Origin: JAYELX01 sp964544065
Lineage (GTDB): Bacteria; Chloroflexota; Anaerolineae; Anaerolineales; UBA11858
Direction: 5' to 3'
Assembly (NCBI GenBank): GCA_964544065.1
Contig: CAZJBA010000182.1
Location: 1 to 5,684, forward strand
Length of the DNA: 5,684 nt
Shown here: piece after piece, positions 1 to 5,637 of the stretch
Numbering within the stretch: position 1 is the first letter of the stretch
Layout of the letters: every line of letters starts with the position of its first letter
Position numbers and translations under genes: made by a program
The notes under the pieces: model-generated
Database searches by the model: none
What the model was told of the DNA's origin: nothing
Seen by the model: only the letters and a program-made list of their open reading frames with translations

Positions 1-50
1 AAAGATAAGTGATGTAGTCTGGAAATATAAAGAAATTTTCAAAGACTTAC

Positions 51-1187
51 TTAGTCCAAGACAGCCATGAGCGCCGCGCTCAAATCGGCGTATACCTCCG
101 CGCCCGCGCGAGCCAAGGAAGTCCGCTTCGATTCGGCCCCACTGACACCGATCAACCTCAATTGGAATCCAACGCCAAATTCAGCCAGCACTTCTTGAGC
201 GGCCAAGGCGCTTTTCACCCCCGCGGTTGTATCCTCGAAGAGGAAGACCTCGGCACCGTCGAATTTCTTCCAAGGGCTGGAAAACTTTTCGGATAGAGCC
301 AAATCGGTCGCCCGCAACGAGGCATCCTCTTGTTGCAACCCAATCCCGCGCAGCAGAGCGGCCAACACATGCACCGGAGCGGGTTTGCGTAAACGGAGCA
401 CATCGACTCCTAAAGCCGTACTTAACCAAGTCATATCCCCATACCCGACCAGGGGAAAGTGTTCCAAATCCACGCAGCGGGCTCCGATCTCCGCTTCGGG
501 TGTGCCAAAACCATCTGGCGGCAGAGAAGGGCGGTTGGTGACGATGACAGCCAGATGGTCCGGTTGCTGCAACCAAGTCAGCAATTGCTCCCGTCGGCTC
601 TCAACCAGCGTCGGGCGATCATATTGCCTGAGATAACTTTCCGTCTCAAACCAGGCTGGGAGCTGGTACGTTTGGGCAAAAACCTCGCTTCCCAAAACAA
701 GCTCTTGAAAAATGCGATGAGTCAATGATTTGTGGATGTGATGGGCATGACTCAGGATTTGGTTGATTGCCGTTTTGTGAGCGTTTCCCGCCCCGAGCAG
801 GTTCCCTGCCCGCAGCATTGGATCAGCGGACTCGCTCGGGGCCTGGTTCAGAGCATCAAAAAACGAATCCCAGCTTGGAGGGGGAAGATCGTGCCGCGGG
901 ATTTGGTCATCGCCCAGATCGGTGGGCATGCTCACATCGGGAAAACGCTCCCACAGCGGCAGCATCAGCAACACCGAGCAAATCGCCGAAGAATCCCACT
1001 CGCAGGTAATCCCGGCAGCCTCGAAGGCGGCAATGTCTTGAGAGGAAAGAGTCGCATCTCGGTAGCCAAGAACCTCACCAATCGTCCGCACAGTTTCAAT
1101 CAAAGCCTGATGATAGCCGCGCGGCTCCAGCAAGACGCCGTCCATGTCAAAAAGCAAGATTTTCATATTCTGACCATTTGTATCCAT
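51..1187 (-). CDS. HAD-superfamily hydrolase (phosphatase-like), large cap
   Basis: A cytosolic haloacid dehalogenase-superfamily protein of 378 residues, probably a phosphatase of a small phosphorylated metabolite; the substrate cannot be read from sequence. All four HAD motifs are visible. Motif I is FDMDGVLL with D14 (nucleophile) and D16. Motif II is VIVTNRP with T217. Motif III is K268 in RLRKPAP. Motif IV is FLFEDTTAGVKSA with E318-D319, the form seen in beta-phosphoglucomutase-like (subfamily I) members. About 200 residues separate motifs I and II, far more than the usual small helical cap; this insert contains FEAAGITCEWDSSAIC (55-70) and a proline-rich stretch near 101-105. No signal peptide or membrane segment is seen. 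It follows purH by 6 bp, so it is probably co-transcribed and translationally coupled. The first ATG has no clear Shine-Dalgarno. The ATG at 1166 (MKILLFDMDGVLL) gives a start closer to the family's usual one and is a real alternative. A role as a nucleotidase or in purine/histidine metabolism is inference from context only. Confidence 0.85.
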   Translation of the reverse strand: MDTNGQNMKILLFDMDGVLLEPRGYHQALIETVRTIGEVLGYRDATLSSQDIAAFEAAGITCEWDSSAICSVLLMLPLWERFPDVSMPTDLGDDQIPRHDLPPPSWDSFFDALNQAPSESADPMLRAGNLLGAGNAHKTAINQILSHAHHIHKSLTHRIFQELVLGSEVFAQTYQLPAWFETESYLRQYDRPTLVESRREQLLTWLQQPDHLAVIVTNRPSLPPDGFGTPEAEIGARCVDLEHFPLVGYGDMTWLSTALGVDVLRLRKPAPVHVLAALLRGIGLQQEDASLRATDLALSEKFSSPWKKFDGAEVFLFEDTTAGVKSALAAQEVLAEFGVGFQLRLIGVSGAESKRTSLARAGAEVYADLSAALMAVLD

Positions 1188-1193
1188 GTCGAT

Positions 1194-2711
1194 CTAATGT
1201 CGAAAGTGGCGCACGCCGGTGAAAATCATGGCCAGACCAAGCTGGTCGGCAGCCGCGATGACATCGGCGTCTCCCCGCGAGCCGCCGGGCTGCACCACCG
1301 CGGTGACGCCCAACTCAGCAGCGACCCGCACGCCATCCGGGAAGGGGAAGAAAGCGTCCGAAGCCAGCACCGATCCATCTGCCCGCTCGCCGGCGCGCTG
1401 ACCGGCAATGCGCACGCAATCCACCCGGTTGGGCTGCCCGCCGCCGATGCCCACGCTGAAGCTCTTCTCGCCCTCCACCTTGGCCAGAAGAATGGCATTC
1501 GACTTGACCGGCTGCACGGCTTTCCAGGCGAACCGGAGGGCCTGCATCTCCTCCGCATTGGGTTCTCGCTCGGTCACCACCTTCCACGCCGGCGCATCGG
1601 GCGGATCGCCCTGGTCGATTTGTTGGCGCAAAACCCCGCCAACGACAGAACGCACCTCGTACAAGTGCTCCACCTCGGTGTTGGGCATCTCCAACAAGCG
1701 CAGATTTTTCCTCCGGGAGAGCGTCTGGCGCGCTTCCGTCGTGAAGCCCGGGGCGACGATACATTCCACAAACAAATCGCCGACCTCCTCCACGAAGGCC
1801 GCGTTGATCTGGCGATTGCAGGCGATCACGCTGCCAAAGGCCGAAACCGGATCGGAGGCAATCGCCAAGCCAATGGCTTCTTCCACCCGGGGGGCGGTAG
1901 CAACACCGCAAGGGCTGACGTGCTTGACCACCACGGCAGCCGGTTGCTCGAAGCTGATTGCCGCGCGCCAAGTGCCATCCAAATCGAGCAGGTTATTATA
2001 AGAGAGTCGTTTCCCTTGCAGCAGCCTGGCTCCCAGTGGGGTAGCATCCGGGCGGTAGCCGTACAAGGTGGCCTGCTGGTGCCAGTTCTCGCCATAGCGC
2101 AGGGTTTGGACGGGATCAAGTTGCAACCGCAAAGAGTCGCCCCCGGTCAAATAATCGGCGATAGCGGTGTCGTATTCACGCGTATAGGCAAAGGCTTTCT
2201 CGGCCAAGCGGCGGCGCAGGGCCAAGCTGGTCGCTCCATTCTCTTGCAAGGCCTGAGCGACAACGGGATAATCGGCGGCATCGGTCAGCACCGCCACCCG
2301 CTTGAAATTTTTGGCCGCGGCCCGGATCAAGGTCACCCCGCCGATGTCGATATTCTCGACGGCCTCCTCCAGGTTGGCGTCAAGCTGGGCCACCGTTTCT
2401 CGAAACGGGTATAGATTACAGGCCACCAGGTCGATGGGGCGGGCAGCGATGCTGGCCAGGTCCCGGGCGTCGGCCTCGGTATCGCGGGCCAGAATCCCGC
2501 CGGAAACCGCGGGATGGAGCGTCTTCACCCGTCCTCCCAGAATCTCGGGGGAACCAGTATAGTCGGCCACATCGGTCACGGGCAAGCCCGCCTGCCGCAA
2601 GGCGCGTGCTGTTCCCCCGCTGGCGAGAAAATCCCAGCCTATTTCATGCAGGGCGCGAGCAAAGTCGGTTAATCCGGTTTTATCGGTTAAGGAAAAGAGG
2701 GCTGTGGGCAT
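1194..2711 (-). CDS. purH: Bifunctional AICAR formyltransferase / IMP cyclohydrolase PurH
   Basis: Catalyses the last two steps of de novo purine synthesis: AICAR plus 10-formyl-THF gives FAICAR, which is cyclised to IMP. At 505 residues it is full length for the family. The N-terminal MGS-like IMP cyclohydrolase domain (about 1-195) shows SLTDKTGL, FLASGGTA, GGRVKTLHP (K63), NLYPF (Y101), ENIDIGG (D122) and AAAKN (K134), which fit the catalytic set known from human ATIC at a constant offset. The formyltransferase domain (about 200-505) shows GKRLSYNNLLD, the catalytic K263-H264 in VKHVSPCG, DPVSAFG, KSNA with N405, SDAFFPFPDG and the C-terminal IFTGVRHFRH. The usually conserved RYGENPHQ reads RYGENWHQ here (W210), and GQMSRVD reads GQPNRVD. 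The start is set by an AGGAG site 5 nt upstream. The gene begins 8 bp after purB and is followed after 6 bp by the HAD gene. Its AICAR substrate comes from PurB and also from the histidine pathway, represented here by hisE and hisI. Confidence 0.97.
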   Translation of the reverse strand: MPTALFSLTDKTGLTDFARALHEIGWDFLASGGTARALRQAGLPVTDVADYTGSPEILGGRVKTLHPAVSGGILARDTEADARDLASIAARPIDLVACNLYPFRETVAQLDANLEEAVENIDIGGVTLIRAAAKNFKRVAVLTDAADYPVVAQALQENGATSLALRRRLAEKAFAYTREYDTAIADYLTGGDSLRLQLDPVQTLRYGENWHQQATLYGYRPDATPLGARLLQGKRLSYNNLLDLDGTWRAAISFEQPAAVVVKHVSPCGVATAPRVEEAIGLAIASDPVSAFGSVIACNRQINAAFVEEVGDLFVECIVAPGFTTEARQTLSRRKNLRLLEMPNTEVEHLYEVRSVVGGVLRQQIDQGDPPDAPAWKVVTEREPNAEEMQALRFAWKAVQPVKSNAILLAKVEGEKSFSVGIGGGQPNRVDCVRIAGQRAGERADGSVLASDAFFPFPDGVRVAAELGVTAVVQPGGSRGDADVIAAADQLGLAMIFTGVRHFRH

Positions 2712-2716
2712 AAAAT

Positions 2717-2721
2717 CTCCT
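2717..2721 (-). promoter_or_regulatory. purH ribosome binding site overlapping the purB stop
   Basis: On the minus strand the sequence reads TAGGAGATTTTATG. The AGGAG Shine-Dalgarno lies 5 nt before the purH ATG and shares its first two bases with the TAG stop codon of purB. This fixes the purH start and suggests translational coupling of the two genes. Confidence 0.8.
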
Positions 2722-4111
2722 AAGCAACGGTTGAACGGATTTGTTGGGCCAGCGCAATCGCCCGCTGAGGAGCATCGCCCAGGTAATGGGAGGCATCCAT
2801 GAGCGATTGTAGGGTCTCTGCGGAAAGATATTTGATAAACTCAGGGTCGCAGGTGACGATTTCAAAGAGAGGATTGGGCTGATTCTTTTGAATCGCCTCC
2901 CAGGCATTGAGAGCGTGCTGGCGGAGGCGGCTATGCATTTCGTCCCGGTCGGCACCCGCCTTGCCCAGGGCCATCAAAACACGCTCTGTGGCGGCAAAAG
3001 GACCGTAGACTTCCAAATTGCGCTGGATAGCCTCCTCATTGATACGCAGTCCTTGTAATATCCTTTTGGCTACACGCAAGATTTCGTCGGCGGCTAAAAA
3101 TGCTTCCGGCAAACTGGTGCGTCGGTTAGCGCTGTCATCGAGGGTGCGCTCCAAAAGCGTGTGGGCGGCGTTATCCCAGGCGACGCGGGGGAACTGGGCC
3201 AACAGACGGGCCAGGGAGTCCATTTTCTCCGCCCGGATGGGATTGCGCTTGAAGGGCATCGCCGACGAACCGATCTGTTTCTCCCCAAAGGGTTCCGACA
3301 TTTCACCAATCGGCGGGGACTGTAAAAAGCGCAGGTCAAAGGCAAACTTGTACAGTGAAGCACCCATCCCGGCTAAAGCGCTCAAGAGATCATAATCCTG
3401 TTTGCGGGGATAAACCTGTGTTGTGATGGTGAAAAAGGGAAGATCAAGTTTTTCGGAAACGAGTGCTTCAAACCGGGATAAATTTTCAGCGCCCAGAAGC
3501 TCAGCGTAAGAGGAGCTTGTGCCGACCGCTCCGGTGAAACCTTTGCCCTTATGGCGATCGAACAGGTGGGAAAGATTCTGCCGGTCAAGGGACAAATCCT
3601 GGGCGTATTGCGCTAAGCGGTACCCCACCGTGGTCGGCTCGGCAGGCTGCAAATGGGTAAAGCCCATCAAGGGTGTTTCTGCCCACGTTTCGATCAAATC
3701 GACCAGAACAGCGAGCACGGCATCAAGCTGATCGAGAATCAACTTCATCGAGGCGCGCGTTCGCAGCGCGTCGGCGTTGTCGACAATGTCCATTGAAGTC
3801 ATGCCCAGGTGGATGATACCGGCACCCACGTCGCATTGCTCGGCGAAGATCTTGACCTCGGCCATCAAGTCGTGGTGAATCTCTGCTTCAGTCTCGAGGG
3901 CGCGTTGTACATCGATCTCGTCAGCGTGGGCGCGCAAATCGGCTACCTGCTCGGCGGTGACCAGGCCAAATTCGGCTTGTACCTCAGCCAAAATCACCCA
4001 CAACCGCCGCCAGATCAGGCGTTTATTTTCTTCGCTCCAGATGCGGCGCATTTGCTCGGAGCCGTAGCGCCAGGTGTAGGGGGAAAGGTAGGTGCCATAA
4101 TCATTGCTCAT
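2720..4111 (-). CDS. purB: Adenylosuccinate lyase PurB
   Basis: Catalyses two fumarate-releasing steps in purine synthesis: SAICAR to AICAR, and adenylosuccinate to AMP. The 463-residue length is normal for this fumarase/aspartase-superfamily enzyme, which works as a homotetramer in the cytosol. Visible signatures, numbered from the chosen start: IHHDLMAEV (H79-H80), HLGMTSMDIVDNA (101-113, with T105-S106), FTHLQPAEPTTVGYR (H153, general acid/base region), the superfamily signature GSSAMPFKRNP (281-291, with the catalytic serine S282/S283 on the mobile loop) and ERTLDDSANRR. The C-terminal ADSL domain spans roughly 355-450. I chose the ATG at 4111 because AAAGAGG lies 7 nt upstream and the protein then starts MSNDYGTYLSPY. 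A TTG 12 codons upstream at 4147 keeps the frame open but has no Shine-Dalgarno. First gene of the purB-purH-HAD operon, with a candidate promoter just upstream. Confidence 0.97.
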   Translation of the reverse strand: MSNDYGTYLSPYTWRYGSEQMRRIWSEENKRLIWRRLWVILAEVQAEFGLVTAEQVADLRAHADEIDVQRALETEAEIHHDLMAEVKIFAEQCDVGAGIIHLGMTSMDIVDNADALRTRASMKLILDQLDAVLAVLVDLIETWAETPLMGFTHLQPAEPTTVGYRLAQYAQDLSLDRQNLSHLFDRHKGKGFTGAVGTSSSYAELLGAENLSRFEALVSEKLDLPFFTITTQVYPRKQDYDLLSALAGMGASLYKFAFDLRFLQSPPIGEMSEPFGEKQIGSSAMPFKRNPIRAEKMDSLARLLAQFPRVAWDNAAHTLLERTLDDSANRRTSLPEAFLAADEILRVAKRILQGLRINEEAIQRNLEVYGPFAATERVLMALGKAGADRDEMHSRLRQHALNAWEAIQKNQPNPLFEIVTCDPEFIKYLSAETLQSLMDASHYLGDAPQRAIALAQQIRSTVA

Positions 4112-4156
4112 CTTGGTGCCTCTTTGATCGATAGATTTGCTTGACAACCAACAATC

Positions 4157-4185
4157 GTAATACAGTTTTCACCAAATCATGTCAC
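4157..4185 (-). promoter_or_regulatory. Candidate sigma-70-type promoter for purB-purH-HAD
   Basis: On the minus strand GTGACA (4185-4180, 5 of 6 to TTGACA) is followed after exactly 17 nt by TATTAC (4162-4157, 4 of 6 to TATAAT). This would start transcription near 4150, about 40 nt before the purB ATG. It lies just outside the inserted element at 4199-4446, with the -35 box 5 nt from the left 9-bp target duplication, so it would have survived the insertion. The match is by eye against a generic consensus; the organism's own promoter preference is unknown. Confidence 0.45.
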
Positions 4186-4189
4186 ATTT

Positions 4190-4198
4190 CTGCGCCAC
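4190..4198 (+). repeat. Left 9-bp target-site duplication (CTGCGCCAC)
   Basis: CTGCGCCAC here is repeated exactly and in the same orientation at 4447-4455. The two copies sit directly against the outer ends (GTGTGT and ACACAC) of the inverted repeats of the element between them, as expected for a target duplicated on insertion. Confidence 0.7.
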
Positions 4199-4446
4199 GT
4201 GTGTCCTCAAATGTTGTCAGGCAATAATTTGCTACTCGCCAAAGGCGGCAACGGGGACGTTGCCTCGATCGATCTAGCCAACGTACCCCCCTGCCCAAAG
4301 GGCATACCAGATGGGTACACACCGTGCGGCAGAGCGACGGCACACCAAATGGGTGCATGCCCGCAGGGCACGCAGAGCGACCGTGTGGCTTCGCGATCAT
4401 CGTTGGCGTTTTACTATGTGCCGTCTGACAACTCCTGCGCACACAC
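4199..4446. mobile_element. MITE-like non-autonomous element with TIRs and 9-bp TSD
   Basis: A 248-bp segment without a credible gene. The left end reads GTGTGT-N8-GTTGTCAG (4199-4220) and the right end is its inverted counterpart CTGACAAC-N8-ACACAC (4425-4446), with the same 8-nt spacing. Over 22 bp, 17 positions match, and a further CGCCAA is shared at the same distance inward (4237-4242, against the complement of 4403-4408). A perfect 9-bp direct repeat flanks it. Nine-base duplications are known for IS families such as IS1, the IS10/IS50 group of IS4, IS256 and ISAs1; which one moved this element cannot be told here. Inside are several small hairpins and a repeated GCAGAGCGAC (4329-4338, 4372-4381). 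It separates hisE from the purB promoter; without it and one duplication the spacer would be 88 bp. GTGTGT/ACACAC is low-complexity, which tempers the call. Confidence 0.6.
4237..4370. repeat. Array of small hairpins inside the element
   Basis: Consecutive short palindromes with tiny loops. They are CGCC-AAA-GGCG (4237-4247), GGCAACG-GGGA-CGTTGCC (4247-4264, 7-bp stem), TGCCC-AAA-GGGCA (4292-4304), TACC-AGATG-GGTA (4305-4317), CACC-AAATG-GGTG (4343-4355) and TGCCC-GCA-GGGCA (4358-4370). An outer pair, GTACCC (4283-4288) with GGGTAC (4313-4318), can enclose the first TGCCC hairpin. Two hairpins share the same 5-bp stem with different 3-nt loops. Function unknown; they could fold in single-stranded DNA or in a read-through transcript from hisE. 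Confidence 0.65.
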
Positions 4447-4455
4447 CTGCGCCAC
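4447..4455 (+). repeat. Right 9-bp target-site duplication (CTGCGCCAC)
   Basis: Exact direct copy of 4190-4198. It lies one base beyond the hisE stop codon, so the insertion falls immediately after the hisE coding region and leaves it intact. Confidence 0.7.
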
Positions 4456-4456
4456 C

Positions 4457-4750
4457 TTAGGATTTTTGAACGCTCTTGGCAATATGACGTTGCCGCAACT
4501 CGGCCTCAACATCGGCAAGGGATAAGTCCTTCGCAGACAGCAGCACCAGGGTGTGATAGAACAAATCCGCAATTTCCTCGACCAGACGTTGGTCGCCTTG
4601 GCCTTTAGCCGCCAGGATGACTTCAACGGCCTCCTCGCCGACTTTCTGCAAGATTTTCTCCTCACCTTGGGCCAATAAACGCGCCGTGTAAGACGATTCA
4701 GTGGGGTTACGTTTACGATCTCCGATAATGTCAAAAAGGGTGGCTAGCAT
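4457..4750 (-). CDS. hisE: Phosphoribosyl-ATP pyrophosphohydrolase HisE
   Basis: Second step of histidine synthesis: hydrolyses PR-ATP to PR-AMP and pyrophosphate. The 97-residue, single-domain all-alpha protein has the length of stand-alone HisE and the MazG-like metal-binding pattern. Visible motifs are LFDIIGDRKRNP (5-16), SYTARLL (20-26), KVGEEAVEV (36-44, with acidic residues E39, E40, E43) and EEIADLFYH (58-66, with E59 and D62). It is not fused to HisI, unlike the bifunctional HisIE of many bacteria. I prefer the ATG at 4750 because GAGG lies 4 nt upstream and the protein then starts like other HisE proteins (MLATLF). An ATG five codons upstream (4765) is in frame but has no Shine-Dalgarno. 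hisI lies 217 bp upstream on the same strand, separated by a repeat element. A MITE-like element follows one target duplication after the stop. Confidence 0.93.
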   Translation of the reverse strand: MLATLFDIIGDRKRNPTESSYTARLLAQGEEKILQKVGEEAVEVILAAKGQGDQRLVEEIADLFYHTLVLLSAKDLSLADVEAELRQRHIAKSVQKS

Positions 4751-4802
4751 GTTGCCTCGATTCATAAGTTATTAAGGTTTTAGACGGTGACGAACGAAAA
4801 CT

Positions 4803-4949
4803 TTAGCCATAGATGAATAAGATCAACACAGATAGTGGCGATCCCGAAAACTGATGAATTCATCCGGCTGCAAAGAGGATAACCACAAAAAACATCAGAA
4901 ACAGGATTTTTCGCAATCATCTCATTCATCTACATTTATCTGTGGCCAA
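4803..4949. repeat. Inverted-repeat-bounded intergenic element between hisI and hisE
   Basis: A 147-bp AT-rich segment bounded by imperfect 16-bp inverted ends. TTAGCCATAGATGAAT (4803-4818) pairs with ATTTATCTGTGGCCAA (4934-4949), whose complement matches 13 of 16 bases, and similarity continues weakly inward. It contains the perfect 12-bp palindrome GATGAATTCATC (4853-4864). Bases 4835-4859 match 5555-5579 in inverted orientation at 23 of 25. Sequences resembling CCACAGATAAATGTAGATGAAT are, from general experience, scattered through the intergenic regions of many environmental bacteria. No clear target duplication is seen and no ORF lies inside, so whether it moves is uncertain. Confidence 0.5.
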
Positions 4950-4967
4950 ATCAAGACATGAGAAAAG

Positions 4968-5288
4968 TCAATCCTCGTCAGGGTTTAGGGGACGAAAGAA
5001 ACAACTGCGCGCCCCGGTATGGCAAGCTGGCCCGGCGGGATCGACTTCGAGCAGCAAGGTATCGGCGTCACAATCAACCAGGATTTTGCGCACAGGCATG
5101 ACATTGCCCGAGGTCGCTCCTTTGTGCCACAACTCCTGGCGGCTGCGGCTCCAAAAATGGGCCTGTCCGGTTTCTTGGGTCAAACGCAAGGACTCAGCGT
5201 TCATCCAAGCGACCATGAGCACTTCGCCGGTATCATGATCTTGTAACACCGCGGGGATCAGCCCGCGCTGATCAAATTTCAGTTCCAT
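4968..5288 (-). CDS. hisI: Phosphoribosyl-AMP cyclohydrolase HisI
   Basis: Third step of histidine synthesis: opens the adenine ring of PR-AMP to give ProFAR, in a zinc- and magnesium-dependent reaction by a homodimer in the cytosol. The 106 residues match the stand-alone domain, with no fused HisE. Visible are LKFDQRGLIPAVLQD (3-17), GEVLMVAWMN (21-30), HFWSRSRQELWHKGATSG (44-61), the metal-site DCDAD (72-76, D72/D74/D76 with C73), GPACHTG (C89, H90) and RSCFFR (C96), so all expected metal ligands are present. The start is supported by GGAGG 3 nt upstream of the ATG, slightly close but strong. It is the most upstream gene in the window; no other gene is visible between it and the right edge. 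Whether it is co-transcribed with hisE through the 217-bp repeat-bearing gap is not known. Confidence 0.96.
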   Translation of the reverse strand: MELKFDQRGLIPAVLQDHDTGEVLMVAWMNAESLRLTQETGQAHFWSRSRQELWHKGATSGNVMPVRKILVDCDADTLLLEVDPAGPACHTGARSCFFRPLNPDED

Positions 5289-5394
5289 AAGCCTCCAGTC
5301 TGTCTTTCTCAGATTCGTAACGTGTTGATGGACTTAAAAATTTAATTTGGTAATAAGCTGAACAGGGTTTAGGTGATGAAACTTCCAAAAACTT
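5289..5394 (-). other. AT-rich leader upstream of hisI
   Basis: About 100 bp of AT-rich sequence before hisI, most AT-rich around 5335-5355. A promoter here would be expected, but I find no pair of boxes with good spacing. Apart from the ribosome binding site at its right end on the minus strand, nothing specific can be named. Confidence 0.3.
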
Positions 5395-5518
5395 ACGACT
5401 GAAGTCGTGCATAGGAGCTTCGCTGAGCGTCCACCTGCGTGGACGCGGCCACGTCGATGAAGATCGACGTTCGGCGACAGTCCCAATGGGCAATTTTCCC
5501 GAGGGGATGCCTACGGCA
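5395..5518. repeat. Multi-hairpin element upstream of hisI
   Basis: A dense series of perfect hairpins over about 124 bp. They are ACGAC-TGAA-GTCGT (5395-5408), GCGTCCAC-CTGC-GTGGACGC (5427-5446, 8-bp stem), ACGTCGAT-GAAG-ATCGACGT (5451-5470, 8-bp stem), CCC-AAT-GGG (5482-5490), TCCC-GAG-GGGA (5497-5507) and TGCC-TAC-GGCA (5508-5518). The first three have 4-nt loops and the last three have 3-nt loops, echoing the array at 4237-4370. Such hairpin chains suggest a structured RNA or a dispersed palindromic repeat. Motifs like ACGACTGAAGTCGT and GTCCACCTGCGTGGAC are familiar to me as intergenic repeats of several environmental phyla, though I cannot name a family. No gene is credible here. Confidence 0.55.
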
Positions 5519-5544
5519 AATCGCAGCACATAGGGTGAAGGTAT

Positions 5545-5579
5545 TGATGAATTCATTCATCTGTTTTCGGGATCACCAC
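5545..5579. repeat. Inverted copy of the hisI-hisE gap repeat
   Basis: Bases 5555-5579 are the reverse complement of 4835-4859 with 23 of 25 positions identical, including the exact core GTTTTCGGGATC (5563-5574). TGATGAATTCAT also occurs in both (5545-5556 and 4852-4863). The two copies face each other across hisI. Confidence 0.6.
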
Positions 5580-5637
5580 AAATTCCGTTAGAACCAGGTT
5601 TTTTCTCTGCGTTTCTCTAGCCGTTTTTTTTTACCAG

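Noticed and set aside
732..2414. A 560-codon open frame on the plus strand
   Set aside because: It runs antisense across purH and into the HAD gene, both of which are unmistakable. Its product has no recognisable motif and looks like the shadow of GC-rich codons.
4112..4147. A longer purB start at the TTG at 4147
   Set aside because: The extra 12 residues are not family-like, TTG lacks a Shine-Dalgarno, and the ATG at 4111 has AAAGAGG at good spacing.
4283..4381. CRISPR array or integron attC sites
   Set aside because: The repeats are short, unequal palindromes without regular spacers, and there is no cas or integrase gene and no attC core layout.
4182..4442. An 86-codon minus-strand frame with several cysteines (CPAG, CRTVC)
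   Set aside because: It lies almost wholly within the MITE-like element, and the regular cysteine pattern comes from translating the repeated hairpins. It has no Shine-Dalgarno and no known domain.
4437..4452. Hairpin GCGCA-CACACC-TGCGC just after hisE as an intrinsic terminator
   Set aside because: The stem is only 5 bp and no T-run follows on the minus strand. It is formed by the right end of the element plus the target duplication.
4199..4525. A 108-codon plus-strand frame
   Set aside because: It spans the element and the antisense of the hisE end, so it is explained by both.
5272..5556. A 94-codon minus-strand frame overlapping the hisI start
   Set aside because: It translates the multi-hairpin region and overlaps hisI out of frame; there is no family resemblance and no good start signal.
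5624..5632. Run of nine T as a plus-strand terminator
   Set aside because: No stem-loop precedes it and no plus-strand gene leads into it.
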